This document shows positions 25,383 to 33,801 of a stretch of DNA of 64,000 bases, piece after piece. This DNA comes from Clostridium sp. 12(A) (GTDB lineage: Bacteria > Bacillota > Clostridia > Lachnospirales > Lachnospiraceae), in assembly GCA_000526575.1 (NCBI GenBank), contig JAGI01000002.1:3193501-3257500 (forward strand). The letters run 5' to 3'. The notes under the pieces are model-generated. The model had not been told where the DNA came from. It did not search any database and worked only from the letters and a program-made list of their open reading frames with translations. Numbering within the stretch: the stretch's first letter is position 1; the number at the start of each line of letters is the position of its first letter. Both the position numbers and the translations under genes were made by a program.

Positions 25383-26645
25383 ATGTTTAAGAAATATTGT
25401 AGGAAATGGAATCTTGCCATTACAAAAACGCAGATCATCTGTGTGGCAGCAGGTATTTTCCTTTATGTCCTGATAGAGCTTACTTCTGTTTTGGGAGGAA
25501 GAGGAGGGGCGAGTGGCAAAGAATTAAAACGAGCAGGACCTGGGCAGGGGGAAACTACGTATGAGGTGGAAATATCAGGTCTTGATAAGGAAAGGTCTGA
25601 TAAAAAGATACCAGTTAAAATACCAGTTGGGGAGCGAATCTATTCGGAAGAAGAGGCAAAAAAGCTGTTTGAAACTATGAAACCAAAGCTAGAAGAACAG
25701 ATGCTTGGGGAAAATGAATCTCTTTTAAAGATAAGAAAGAATTTGAATCTAAAAACAAGCTTAAGTGACTATGGAATCAAAATTCGATGGGAAACGGACA
25801 ATCCGGATCTGGTAGATTCTCTTGGGAAAGTACATAATCAGCAGGCAGCTGAGACAGGAGAATCTGTCATACTGCGTGCTCTCGTATCCGATGGGGTCCA
25901 TGAACATACATATCGCTTTCCAGTTATGGTATATCCTCCTGACCGTTCCTTGCAGGAGAAGACGGAGGAAGAATTCTTAACCTGGGCTCAAAAGGAAGAT
26001 CAAAAACAGCAAACAGAAGATTATCTACGATTACCCAATGAATATGATGGCCAGCTTCTTACTTATTCCATAGAAAAGGATAGCAGCCACCGCCTGTTTC
26101 CATTTCTTGGATTATTCATGGCGCTTCTCTTGCATGCAAAGGTGAATTCGGATAAACAGCATCTGGCAAAAAAGAGGGAGCAGCAGCTTCTGCTGGATTA
26201 TTCTGAGGTCGTATCAAAGCTGGTGGTTTATATTGGCGCGGGCCTTACTTTAAGAAATTCCTGGGAACGAATCGTGGCAGGCTATGACGCTGGTGTAAAG
26301 GAAGGCAAAAGGGGAGTGAGACCTGTTTACGAAGAGATGATGAAGACGGTCTCCCAGCTTAGTAGCGGAGTATCAGAGAGCAGAGCATTCGGCGAGTTTG
26401 GAAGGCGGTGCGGCCTTCAGTCATATTTAAAGCTTTCTGCGCTTTTGGAACAGAGTCAGAAAAATGGAAGCAGACAACTTCGCCAGTCGCTGGAGCTTGA
26501 GATGATATCAGCATTTGAGCAAAGAAAAAACCTGGCGAAAAAGCTGGGGGAGGAGGCCGGGACCAAGCTGTTAATTCCCCTTCTGCTCATGCTGGGAGTG
26601 GTGATGGCCATGATTGTGCTTCCGGCATTTCTGTCATTTTATTAG
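25383..26645 (+). CDS. TadC-like platform protein with an extracytoplasmic Ig-like segment
   Basis: The second F-domain platform protein of the Tad machine, but at 420 residues much longer than usual TadC. An N-terminal membrane helix (about 17-38) is followed by about 200 residues that should lie outside the membrane. Within them, about residues 88-186 resemble the atrophied bacterial Ig-like fold (KIRWETDNPDLVDSLGKVHN, then ESVILRALVSDGVHEHTYRF and PVMVYPPD). A second helix (about 238-256) returns the chain inside, and the F domain follows (LLLDYSEVVSKLVVYIGAGL to EEAGTKLLIPLLLMLGVVMAM). It sits 9 nt after tadB with AAGGAG. The extra domain is the odd feature. Confidence 0.8.
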   Translation: MFKKYCRKWNLAITKTQIICVAAGIFLYVLIELTSVLGGRGGASGKELKRAGPGQGETTYEVEISGLDKERSDKKIPVKIPVGERIYSEEEAKKLFETMKPKLEEQMLGENESLLKIRKNLNLKTSLSDYGIKIRWETDNPDLVDSLGKVHNQQAAETGESVILRALVSDGVHEHTYRFPVMVYPPDRSLQEKTEEEFLTWAQKEDQKQQTEDYLRLPNEYDGQLLTYSIEKDSSHRLFPFLGLFMALLLHAKVNSDKQHLAKKREQQLLLDYSEVVSKLVVYIGAGLTLRNSWERIVAGYDAGVKEGKRGVRPVYEEMMKTVSQLSSGVSESRAFGEFGRRCGLQSYLKLSALLEQSQKNGSRQLRQSLELEMISAFEQRKNLAKKLGEEAGTKLLIPLLLMLGVVMAMIVLPAFLSFY

Positions 26646-26660
26646 AAAGGGGGTGAGAGG

Positions 26661-26846
26661 ATGATAGCATTTCTTAAGAATCAGTTCCTGGATTTTTTAA
26701 GAGAAGAAGACGGCGTAGGTGTAATTGAAGTGGTCTTAATTCTCGTGGTACTAATTGGCCTTGTTATTATTTTTAAGGACAGGATCAATGCGCTTCTTGA
26801 ACTTACGTTTAAGCAAATTGATAATCAGTCAAAAGAGGTGTACTAA
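26661..26846 (+). CDS. Flp-type (type IVb) pilin
   Basis: The likely major pilin, 61 residues. A short basic/acidic leader (FLREEDGVGVIEVVLILVVL) ends in the Gly-Val-Gly then Ile-Glu motif expected for class III prepilin cleavage with Glu at +5-type position. One hydrophobic helix follows (IEVVLILVVLIGLVIIF) and then a short amphipathic tail. It is the substrate expected for the A24 peptidases in the locus. The ATG is preceded by AAAGGGGGTGAGAGG, and the stop overlaps the next start as TAATG. Confidence 0.85.
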   Translation: MIAFLKNQFLDFLREEDGVGVIEVVLILVVLIGLVIIFKDRINALLELTFKQIDNQSKEVY

Positions 26847-28732
26847 TGCAGAAAAGCGGGCAAATCACAGTGTTCTTAAGCCTGGCGCTATTGTGCATCT
26901 TCAGCCTTATGTGCGGACTAATCGAGTCCGCACGTATGGCTGGGGCAAGATGCTACTTAAAGCTTGCAGCAGATTCTGCCATGGATTCCGTATTCAGTGA
27001 ATATCACAGGGAGGCATGGGATCAATACCGTCTGTTTCTCCTTGAAGCAAAGGATGAAAAGGAGATAAAAGATTCCTGGAATCAATTTATGGAACCATAC
27101 ATGGACAGCTCTGGCTGGTATGGTATGGCGATGGAATCAGCGGAGGTATCTGACCGAGTGTCGATTACGGACGATGGCGGCTCCCATCTGGATAAGGAGA
27201 TTCTTGATTACATGAAGTATGGAATCATAAAGGATATGCCTGATGCTGACGGTGCAGCAGATTTACTAAAAAATTTAAAAGAAGCATCTTCCGTTGAAAG
27301 TCTGTCTCAGTCTTATTCCGGGCACACAAAGGAGGCTGTGCGTCTGGAACGGGCGTTAGAAGACATCAATGACTGTTTAAGGGCGCAGAAGGATTACTGG
27401 GAGACGGCCCAAAGGCAGTTAGGAAATTATAATGGCAGTGGATTTAGAGAGACCGCTCGGAAACTAAAAAGAGAGATGGATCGGATTCCCTCCCTGGTCA
27501 CCACTTATGGAAAGCGGGCAGACCAATTAAAAAAGAATCTGGATGAGACAAAACGTAAAAATGAAGCACTATCAAAAAATATCAGTCCAGAGATGCAAAA
27601 AGCCATGGCAGAGGAAGCAAATAGCTATGAAACTTATGTAAATCAGGATGGGCCTAGAAGAAACCAGGTGGAAGCGCTTCCAGAGCATATGGATATTCAA
27701 AAGACCGTAATCCAGCAGGCCATGGAAAGAGCCGAAGAGGTAGAAGATACTATTGACAATTGGGTGTATGACGATGAGGAAGATTCCGGACCAGATTTAA
27801 ATGAACTGTGGGGATCTGTAGAGGATATCTGGAACCGGATTCAAATATCGGTGCTATCCTACTCAAATGGCGTAAAGGACCCTGAGAAACAGAGAATATT
27901 AGAGCAAATAGAAGGATTTGCGGAACAGGGATTATTAAACCTTGTACTTCCAGAAGGCAGTCAGGTTTCCAAAGGGATGGTAAACAGTGATTCCTTTCCT
28001 TCTGCTTCTATGAGTGCTTTAGAAGGCGCTTCAATCAATCTTCTGGAACGCCTTGTTTTTGAAGAGTATTGCAGCAGGTTTCTGACAAATTTCTGCTCGG
28101 AAGAAGAAAAAGAGTTTAAGTATGAGCTGGAATATCTCATATCCGGAAAAACAAATGATGAGGATAATTTAAAAAGGGTAGTCACAGAACTGGTAGCAAT
28201 TCGGGAAGGCATGAACCTGATCCATATCCTTTCAGACAGCGAGAAAAGGCAGGAAGCCAACGCGTTAGCCAGTGTGATTACCGGCGTCACTGGTCTCGCT
28301 CCTCTTACTGGAGTAATCGCATTTTTTATCATGACAGTATGGGCATTGGGTGAGGCAATCGTAGATGTAAAAATGCTGCTGGAGGGAAAAAAGACCGCTT
28401 TTATAAAATCAAGGGAAACCTGGAATTTAACGTTATCCAGTTTGTTGGAGTTAGGTAAAACGGGGAAATCTTCTGGTGGTAAGGCAGGAGATAAGGGAAT
28501 CGACTACACAGGATACTTAAAGCTTTTAATGTTTCTTTCCGATCAGAAGGTGCAAAATTATCGTCTTATGGACATGATCCAGTGGAACCTATGTAAAAGC
28601 CAAGGGGATTTTCGTATGGAAAATTGCGTCTATCAGGCAGAGATAAAAGGAAATGTAAAAGCGAAACACCTGTTTTTTGGAGGCAGCAATCCCTATTATC
28701 CATTGGATGTCAGAACAGAGAAAGCATATTAA
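26846..28732 (+). CDS. DUF5702-type protein of the Tad locus
   Basis: A 628-residue protein with an N-terminal pseudopilin-like helix: QKSGQITVFLSLALLCIFSL then CGLIESARMAG. This start (GQITVFLSL...ESAR) is the mark of the DUF5702 family found beside Tad genes in Clostridia; the Glu after the helix suggests processing like TadG-type minor pilins. The long remainder is mostly charged helices with coiled-coil character (for example about 200-290). A hydrophobic stretch near residues 478-512 (VITGVTGLAPLTGVIAFFIM) could be a second membrane segment. It is translationally coupled to the pilin. Its role in the pilus is unknown. Confidence 0.75.
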   Translation: MQKSGQITVFLSLALLCIFSLMCGLIESARMAGARCYLKLAADSAMDSVFSEYHREAWDQYRLFLLEAKDEKEIKDSWNQFMEPYMDSSGWYGMAMESAEVSDRVSITDDGGSHLDKEILDYMKYGIIKDMPDADGAADLLKNLKEASSVESLSQSYSGHTKEAVRLERALEDINDCLRAQKDYWETAQRQLGNYNGSGFRETARKLKREMDRIPSLVTTYGKRADQLKKNLDETKRKNEALSKNISPEMQKAMAEEANSYETYVNQDGPRRNQVEALPEHMDIQKTVIQQAMERAEEVEDTIDNWVYDDEEDSGPDLNELWGSVEDIWNRIQISVLSYSNGVKDPEKQRILEQIEGFAEQGLLNLVLPEGSQVSKGMVNSDSFPSASMSALEGASINLLERLVFEEYCSRFLTNFCSEEEKEFKYELEYLISGKTNDEDNLKRVVTELVAIREGMNLIHILSDSEKRQEANALASVITGVTGLAPLTGVIAFFIMTVWALGEAIVDVKMLLEGKKTAFIKSRETWNLTLSSLLELGKTGKSSGGKAGDKGIDYTGYLKLLMFLSDQKVQNYRLMDMIQWNLCKSQGDFRMENCVYQAEIKGNVKAKHLFFGGSNPYYPLDVRTEKAY

Positions 28733-28751
28733 AGGAAGGAGGCAGATGATC

Positions 28752-29675
28752 ATGCCCTTTTTCAGGCGGCCAGCAGGAAAAAAGAATAAAAAAATTGTTA
28801 CTCTCCAGGTACAAATCCCCGTCTCTAAAGGACGGCCTTCTGTAAAAAGGGTATTATCATCTGCCTTTAGCTCCAAGCGGGAGGGCAGTCTGACGATTGA
28901 AGCCGCTATGGCACTTCCTTTATTTGTTTTTTTCATGATTATAATGATGATGCCTATGGTCATCATGAATATAAACCGGCAGGTTCAAACAGCTCTTGAA
29001 GAGGCTGGGGAAGACTTAAGTCAGTATGCTTATCTCCTTGAGAATGGAAAACAGAACGAGCAGGAAACCACCTCCAATACAAAAGGGATTCAAAAAGAGA
29101 TTCTTGAGAGTCTTGCAGGAGAAGGTGTGCTTTTTTATGTGAGAAAGAGAGTAGAAGACAAAGCAGATGTAAGCCGCCTGGAAGCAATCTCCTTTGCCAG
29201 ATCCTCAGTTCTTCGGGACGGGGAAACCATTGACCTTATTATGGATTATCGGGTCAAGCTGCCTTTTTCGGTGTTTAGCTTAAAAAGCGTGCCTATGACA
29301 GCCAGGTCCACGCGCAGGGCCTGGATTGGAAAAAAGGGTATGGAGGAGGCTAAGGCATTGGAATCTGAAGAAATTGTCTATATTGGAAAGGGAAGTACAA
29401 GATACCACAAGTCAAGAACATGCCACTACTTATATAACAACTTAGAACAGATAGCACGAAGTGAACTGGGGCAAATGAGAAACTTATCCGGCAGTACCTA
29501 CAAACCCTGTAGCCGATGCCAGCCCTCTAAGGAAGGAAACAGCCCTGTCTATATCATGCCGTCAGGAGAAAAGTATCATGGGGATAAGAACTGTTCTTCA
29601 ATTATATCCTATGTTTCTGCCGTTCCCATTGAATCTGTGCGCCATTTGGGAGCGTGCTCATATTGTTCGCAATAG
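28752..29675 (+). CDS. TadE-like pseudopilin with doubled Cys/His motif
   Basis: About 307 residues. A basic head with FSSKREGSLTIEAAMALPLF and a following hydrophobic helix (FVFFMIIMMMPMVIMNI) is the TadE/TadG-type signal. The C-terminal ~100 residues contain two similar units: GSTRYHKSRTCHYL...YKPCSRCQP and GEKYHGDKNCSSI...LGACSYCSQ, each a Tyr-His, Cys, and Cys-x2-Cys set that resembles Ada-like metal-binding modules. Such a domain would lie outside the cell. ATG 28752 is preferred because GGAGG lies 9 nt upstream; ATG 28746 is only 3 nt from it. The frame extends back into the DUF5702 gene but that part is not needed. Confidence 0.75.
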   Translation: MPFFRRPAGKKNKKIVTLQVQIPVSKGRPSVKRVLSSAFSSKREGSLTIEAAMALPLFVFFMIIMMMPMVIMNINRQVQTALEEAGEDLSQYAYLLENGKQNEQETTSNTKGIQKEILESLAGEGVLFYVRKRVEDKADVSRLEAISFARSSVLRDGETIDLIMDYRVKLPFSVFSLKSVPMTARSTRRAWIGKKGMEEAKALESEEIVYIGKGSTRYHKSRTCHYLYNNLEQIARSELGQMRNLSGSTYKPCSRCQPSKEGNSPVYIMPSGEKYHGDKNCSSIISYVSAVPIESVRHLGACSYCSQ

Positions 29676-29686
29676 GAGGTCTAAAC

Positions 29687-30121
29687 ATGCCTGAAGGCAT
29701 AAGTAAAATCGTATTTACCATATTTTTAGTCTATTCTGCATTTCAGGATGGAAGAAGTAAAACCATAAGTGTCTGGCTTTTGTTCGCGGCTGGAACATCA
29801 GGCATTCTATTTATCATAATTTCTGGACAAGGAATAGGTGACAGACCCTTAAGCTGTCTCATAGGGCTTCTCATGGTGGGAATCAGCCGGATTTCAGATG
29901 GAGCCATTGGGGAAGGAGATGGATGGTTTTTTGCGGTCAGCGGTCTGTTTCTTAATCTATTAATAAATCTAAAGCTGTTGGTTTACGGTGTATTCTTAAG
30001 TGGATTTGTCTGCATGGGAATTTACATCTTTTTTCGCTTAAAGGGAAACGATGTGAAGAAGGTCACCATTCCATTTCTACCGTTTCTTCTTCCGGCCTGG
30101 ATAGGATTGGTGATGTTATGA
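29687..30121 (+). CDS. A24 prepilin peptidase of the Tad locus (second copy)
   Basis: A small membrane peptidase, 144 residues, with the two Asp motifs AFQDGRSKTISVW near the N terminus and GEGDGWFFAVSGL in the middle (GxGD). About five hydrophobic helices are seen. The first motif is close to the usual D-x2-x-x-x-I pattern, though the Pro-Asn of the first copy is missing. ATG 29687 follows AGGAGGT. Two A24 peptidases in one locus suggest separate substrates, perhaps the Flp pilin and the TadE-like proteins. The stop overlaps the next start as ATGA. Confidence 0.75.
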   Translation: MPEGISKIVFTIFLVYSAFQDGRSKTISVWLLFAAGTSGILFIIISGQGIGDRPLSCLIGLLMVGISRISDGAIGEGDGWFFAVSGLFLNLLINLKLLVYGVFLSGFVCMGIYIFFRLKGNDVKKVTIPFLPFLLPAWIGLVML

Positions 30122-30507
30122 AACGTCAGGTATCAGGAAGTTTCACCGTGGAAGCTGCCATTGTCATGGCGGTTGTTTTGTGGGCTTTGGTGGCTTCAAT
30201 TCAGACCGCGTACTATGTCAGAGACAGGACCGTTGGGGCGATGGCCATATCAGAGGCAGTCCAAAGACTTAGGCATAATGAGTCCGAGCCTGAAGCTGAG
30301 GCAATTTCATGGGCAGAAAAAAGGGCAGGAAAACCGTTTTATTGGGACAGGTATGAGTTCGACTTAAAACTTTCTGGAAATCCCATAACCGGAAAAAAGG
30401 TAAAGGCTTCAGGAGCAGGAGGAACGTGGAAGTTTTCCCTGGAGAAAAACGTATATGATCCGGAAAATTTTATAAGAATGGCCACTCTTTTGGAGCAGGA
30501 GGAATAA
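30118..30507 (+). CDS. TadE-like minor pilin
   Basis: A 129-residue protein with the pseudopilin start GSFTVEAAIVMAVVLWALVA, giving one N-terminal helix with the Glu just after the short basic leader, then a soluble alpha/beta tail. It is expected to be processed by an A24 peptidase and inserted in the pilus or its base. It overlaps the second peptidase by 4 nt and ends 1 nt before the FHA gene, so it is fully embedded in the operon. Confidence 0.75.
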   Translation: MKRQVSGSFTVEAAIVMAVVLWALVASIQTAYYVRDRTVGAMAISEAVQRLRHNESEPEAEAISWAEKRAGKPFYWDRYEFDLKLSGNPITGKKVKASGAGGTWKFSLEKNVYDPENFIRMATLLEQEE

Positions 30508-30508
30508 G

Positions 30509-32128
30509 ATGAAAATTACATACAGGCGGGAAATGAAGCATAATTATTTGATTATAAACCCCGACATACCAGAATATAAAGGATTCGAAACGCAGATGCT
30601 GGAAAAAAACTCCATCGAGGGACTTTTAGAATTTCATATAAAAAGCCTGGACGGACAACGGTCATGTTATTATGAGATTACCTCGAAGCAGTCCTTAAGC
30701 CGTATTTTGGAGTACAAGAGCCTGGGAGAAGAAGAGCTTAGAACGCTCATTGGGGGAATTGCCCGTACCCTTTCAAGATTGGAAGCATATCTGTTAAAGG
30801 AAGATCAGATTTTGCTGGATCCGGAATATATATATGTGGACCCTGAGCGTTTTAAGGTGTTTCTTTGCCTCATACCTGGAAGAAAGGGAACCTTTTCTCA
30901 AGAGATGACCGAGCTTCTTAGGTATCTTCTGGGCAAGGTCAATCATCAGGACAAGGAATGTGTGGTCATGGCTTATGGACTTTATCAGGAAAGTCTGAAA
31001 GACAATTACGGGATCGATGACCTTCTTGAAATCACAGAAAATAAATCAAATGACCTTAAATATGGTGCTTCAATGGATAAAAACCATATATTAGATGAAG
31101 AAGAGTACCATGGCGTAATATCACCCCAGCTCGCAGTCAAGGACGAAGAGAGGTACGAAACAATAATTCCTGAGAATCAGTCTGAGATAAATTCGGAATA
31201 CAGCCTGGTAAGAGTTCTTTTACTGATTTCAGTTGCCATAGCAGTTCCGGTTCTTATATTGTGGCTGGTATCAGGAATTCGCGGAGTGTTCCAGTTCTGG
31301 TACGTTCCTTTTGGTGCAGGCTGCCTTTCTTTGGCAGTACTTCTTTTTTTCGGCGGAAGGAATGATCCAGCCAAAGAGAGGGCGTCAGAGGGAGAAGCTG
31401 TTGAGATTGAAACAAACAAAACACGAGATATAAATAAGGCGGGAGCAAAGCCAGATATAACTAAATGGGATAATAAAAATCATTCCAGTGATAAGATGAA
31501 TGGTGTAAAAAAAGACAGCTTAAAAAGAGATAATAAGAAGGACAATATAAAGCAAGTCAGTAGCAAAAAGGGTAGTAACAAAAAAGATAGTAACACTAAG
31601 GATAGTAACATTAAGGACAATTACAAAACGAATCATAGCGACAGGGACTATTACAAAAAGGACAATAAAAAAAGTGACAGTTACATAAAAGATAAGATGG
31701 ATTACACTCAAGAAAAGGAATACGATTGGCAGATGGCATTTCTTGAGGAAGATGAAGAGCCAGCAAACCAGCCGGAAGAAAAAGACGAGGAAATAATTTT
31801 ACAGACGGTTCTGCTCACAGATACTACAGCAGATAATAATACCCGGTATCTAAGAGCGGTGGGATCCGAAGTTCCGGATATCACCATATCCTATGTTCCA
31901 TATCTTATTGGAAAACAGGAGGGATTGGTGGACTATGTCCTGGAAAGCGAAACCATAAGCAGAATTCATGCTAAAATTGACCGGGAAGGGGAAGAATATC
32001 AGTTATGTGATTTAAACTCCACCAACGGAACATCAGTAAACGGCAGGATGCTGGAAACCAATGAAACCGTAACGTTAAATAAGGGAGATGAAATTTTTAT
32101 CGCAAATTTCGCGTTTATATTTACATAA
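30509..32128 (+). CDS. DUF6382 and FHA domain membrane protein
   Basis: A 539-residue protein with three parts. Residues 1 to about 190 look like the DUF6382 domain (YLIINPDIPEYKGFETQMLE to LYQESLKDNYGIDDLLEI), which is often next to Tad genes and looks like a degenerate kinase-like region. Two close membrane helices follow (about 233-254 and 260-281). A linker of about 120 residues is very rich in Lys, Asp, Asn and Ser with imperfect KDSN/KDNK repeats. The C-terminal ~90 residues are an FHA domain with the motif set YLIGKQEG, SRIHAKI and LNSTNGTSVNG, which would bind phosphothreonine. No Ser/Thr kinase gene is in the window. It is the last gene of the locus. Confidence 0.82.
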   Translation: MKITYRREMKHNYLIINPDIPEYKGFETQMLEKNSIEGLLEFHIKSLDGQRSCYYEITSKQSLSRILEYKSLGEEELRTLIGGIARTLSRLEAYLLKEDQILLDPEYIYVDPERFKVFLCLIPGRKGTFSQEMTELLRYLLGKVNHQDKECVVMAYGLYQESLKDNYGIDDLLEITENKSNDLKYGASMDKNHILDEEEYHGVISPQLAVKDEERYETIIPENQSEINSEYSLVRVLLLISVAIAVPVLILWLVSGIRGVFQFWYVPFGAGCLSLAVLLFFGGRNDPAKERASEGEAVEIETNKTRDINKAGAKPDITKWDNKNHSSDKMNGVKKDSLKRDNKKDNIKQVSSKKGSNKKDSNTKDSNIKDNYKTNHSDRDYYKKDNKKSDSYIKDKMDYTQEKEYDWQMAFLEEDEEPANQPEEKDEEIILQTVLLTDTTADNNTRYLRAVGSEVPDITISYVPYLIGKQEGLVDYVLESETISRIHAKIDREGEEYQLCDLNSTNGTSVNGRMLETNETVTLNKGDEIFIANFAFIFT

Positions 32129-32142
32129 TATGTTAATTTGTG

Positions 32143-32165
32143 CTAAAATAATTATATTATTTTAG
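32143..32165 (+). repeat. 10-bp palindrome over the rhomboid ribosome site
   Basis: CTAAAATAAT (32143-32152) and ATTATTTTAG (32156-32165) are perfectly complementary with 3 nt between. The right arm ends at the first base of the GGAGGAG ribosome site of the rhomboid gene. No T-tract follows, so it is not a typical terminator. Confidence 0.5.
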
Positions 32166-32178
32166 GAGGAGAACTGTG

Positions 32179-32799
32179 ATGGAAGACTTATACAGGCGAA
32201 AAAAGGCATTTGTCAATATGGGATTTATCGTTTTAAATGTCATTTATTTCCTGTATCTGGAAATGACAGGCTCCACAGAGAATACGCAGTTCATGGTTTC
32301 CCATGGAGCCATGTATGCGCCTCTAGTCGTAGAGGGCGGTGAGTATTACCGCCTCCTTACTTCTATTTTTATGCATTTTGGAATCAATCATATTATGAAC
32401 AATATGCTCATTTTGTTTATTTTGGGTGATAACCTGGAAAGAGCCCTGGGACATGTGAAGTATTTCTTTTTTTATCTGATCTGCGGAGTAGGCGCGAATA
32501 TAATCTCCATGATTGTTAATCTTGGAGATTATCGGCTGATCGTTTCTGCGGGAGCTTCCGGAGCAATCTTTGGTGTCATCGGTGGTCTTTTATATGCAGT
32601 AGTGGTAAACCGGGGAAGGCTGGAAGATCTAAGCACCCGGCAGCTTGTTGTGGTCATTGTGTGTTCCCTGTATTTTGGCTTTTCCAGCACAGGTGTAGAT
32701 AATGCAGCTCACATTGCGGGACTTTTCGTGGGTATTTTAATGGGGATTGTTCTGTATCGTAAGCCGAAAAGGCCTGGACGCATGGAAAATTGGGAATAA
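32179..32799 (+). CDS. Rhomboid-family intramembrane serine protease
   Basis: A membrane protease that cleaves transmembrane helices of its substrates. The 206 residues have about six helices. The catalytic pair is visible: Ser127 in SAGASGAIFG and His178 in NAAHIAGLFVG. The early FMHFGINHIMNNMLILFILG is the conserved HxxxHxxxN-like stretch. ATG 32179 lies 7 nt after GGAGGAG; GTG 32176 is too close. It follows the Tad locus in the same direction and could act on pilus or TadE-like membrane proteins, but that is only suggested by position. Confidence 0.9.
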   Translation: MEDLYRRKKAFVNMGFIVLNVIYFLYLEMTGSTENTQFMVSHGAMYAPLVVEGGEYYRLLTSIFMHFGINHIMNNMLILFILGDNLERALGHVKYFFFYLICGVGANIISMIVNLGDYRLIVSAGASGAIFGVIGGLLYAVVVNRGRLEDLSTRQLVVVIVCSLYFGFSSTGVDNAAHIAGLFVGILMGIVLYRKPKRPGRMENWE

Positions 32800-32823
32800 T
32801 ACTTTTGGGAAGGAGGTGAGAGT

Positions 32824-33240
32824 GTGAGAGAAGATGATTGCATTTTCTGCAAAATTGCAAATGGGGACATACCTTCAGAAACACTGTATGAGGATGATAC
32901 ATTTCGCGTTATTATGGATTTAGGACCGGCTACAAAAGGGCATGCCCTGATTCTTCCAAAACATCATTACAAAGATCTTTGTGAGCTTGACGGAGCGACA
33001 TCAGCCAAGGTCCTTCCGTTGGCAGCAAAAATTGGGAACGCCATGAAAACCACATTAGGCTGTGCCGGATTCAATGTTGTGCAGAATAACGGAAAAGAAG
33101 CAGGTCAGACTGTTTTTCATTTTCACGTACATTTAATTCCTCGTTATGAGGAAGGCCCTGTTATGGTTTCATGGGTATCGGGCAAGGCAAGTCCGGAAGA
33201 CTTAGCACAGACAGGAGCCGCTATTAGGAGCGCCCTGTAA
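32824..33240 (+). CDS. HIT-family nucleotide hydrolase (Hint-like)
   Basis: A 138-residue histidine-triad protein that would hydrolyse nucleoside phosphoramidates or similar nucleotides. It begins with a CIFCKIANGDIP motif, has the GHALILPKHHYKDL strand, and ends the fold with the active-site triad FHFHVHLIPRY. The GTG start lies just after AAGGAGGTGAGA. It is 25 nt after the rhomboid gene and 17 nt before the sigma factor gene. A second HIT protein of a different subtype is encoded at 49312. Confidence 0.9.
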   Translation: MREDDCIFCKIANGDIPSETLYEDDTFRVIMDLGPATKGHALILPKHHYKDLCELDGATSAKVLPLAAKIGNAMKTTLGCAGFNVVQNNGKEAGQTVFHFHVHLIPRYEEGPVMVSWVSGKASPEDLAQTGAAIRSAL

Positions 33241-33257
33241 TCAGAGGGGCATTATCA

Positions 33258-33800
33258 ATGAGCATACATAAAGATGAAAATATGTTGTTGCAATCCATTT
33301 ATGGGGAGTACCAGGGCTTGCTTCGACGGATTGCAAAGACACTCCACGTTCCGGATATGGAACTGGATGATGTCGTACAGGAAACATTTATTGCATACTT
33401 TGAAAACTATTCGCTGACCTGGACTGAAACGCGAAAGAAAAGTATGCTGATTAAGATACTAAAGAGTAAATCAATCGACTGCCTCCGAAAAAATGGACAC
33501 TATGAAAAAGTAAGCTTGAACCAGGAGGATGCAGCCAATGAGGTAGCATTGCTTGCAAGCTATGTGATTACAGATCCCCTTGATATGATTCTTGAAGAGG
33601 AGGCTGTTTTAATGATCACAAGTGAAATATCTAATATGAGGGAAGAGTGGAAAGAGATGGCTGTCCTTTATTTCCTGAAACAGCTTACGATTCCAGAGAT
33701 TTGTGAATTGTTAGGGATTCCGGGAACGGTATGCCGCTCCCGGATATACCGGACAAGAGTCTGTCTAAAAAGGATTCTTGGACCCAGCTTTGATACATAA
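33258..33800 (+). CDS. Sigma-70 family (ECF-like) RNA polymerase sigma factor
   Basis: A 180-residue alternative sigma factor with a region 2 (about 15-80: GLLRRIAKTLHVPDMELDDV and VQETFIAYFENYSL) that binds core polymerase and the -10, and a region 4 (about 120-170: MREEWKEMAVLYFLKQLTIP, then EICELLGIPGTVCRSRIYRT) that reads the -35. Regions 1 and 3 are missing, as in ECF factors. No anti-sigma gene follows directly; the gene ends 1 nt from the convergent murG stop. A membrane protein at 34982, beyond murG, has a layout that would fit an anti-sigma factor. Confidence 0.85.
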   Translation: MSIHKDENMLLQSIYGEYQGLLRRIAKTLHVPDMELDDVVQETFIAYFENYSLTWTETRKKSMLIKILKSKSIDCLRKNGHYEKVSLNQEDAANEVALLASYVITDPLDMILEEEAVLMITSEISNMREEWKEMAVLYFLKQLTIPEICELLGIPGTVCRSRIYRTRVCLKRILGPSFDT

Positions 33801-33801
33801 A

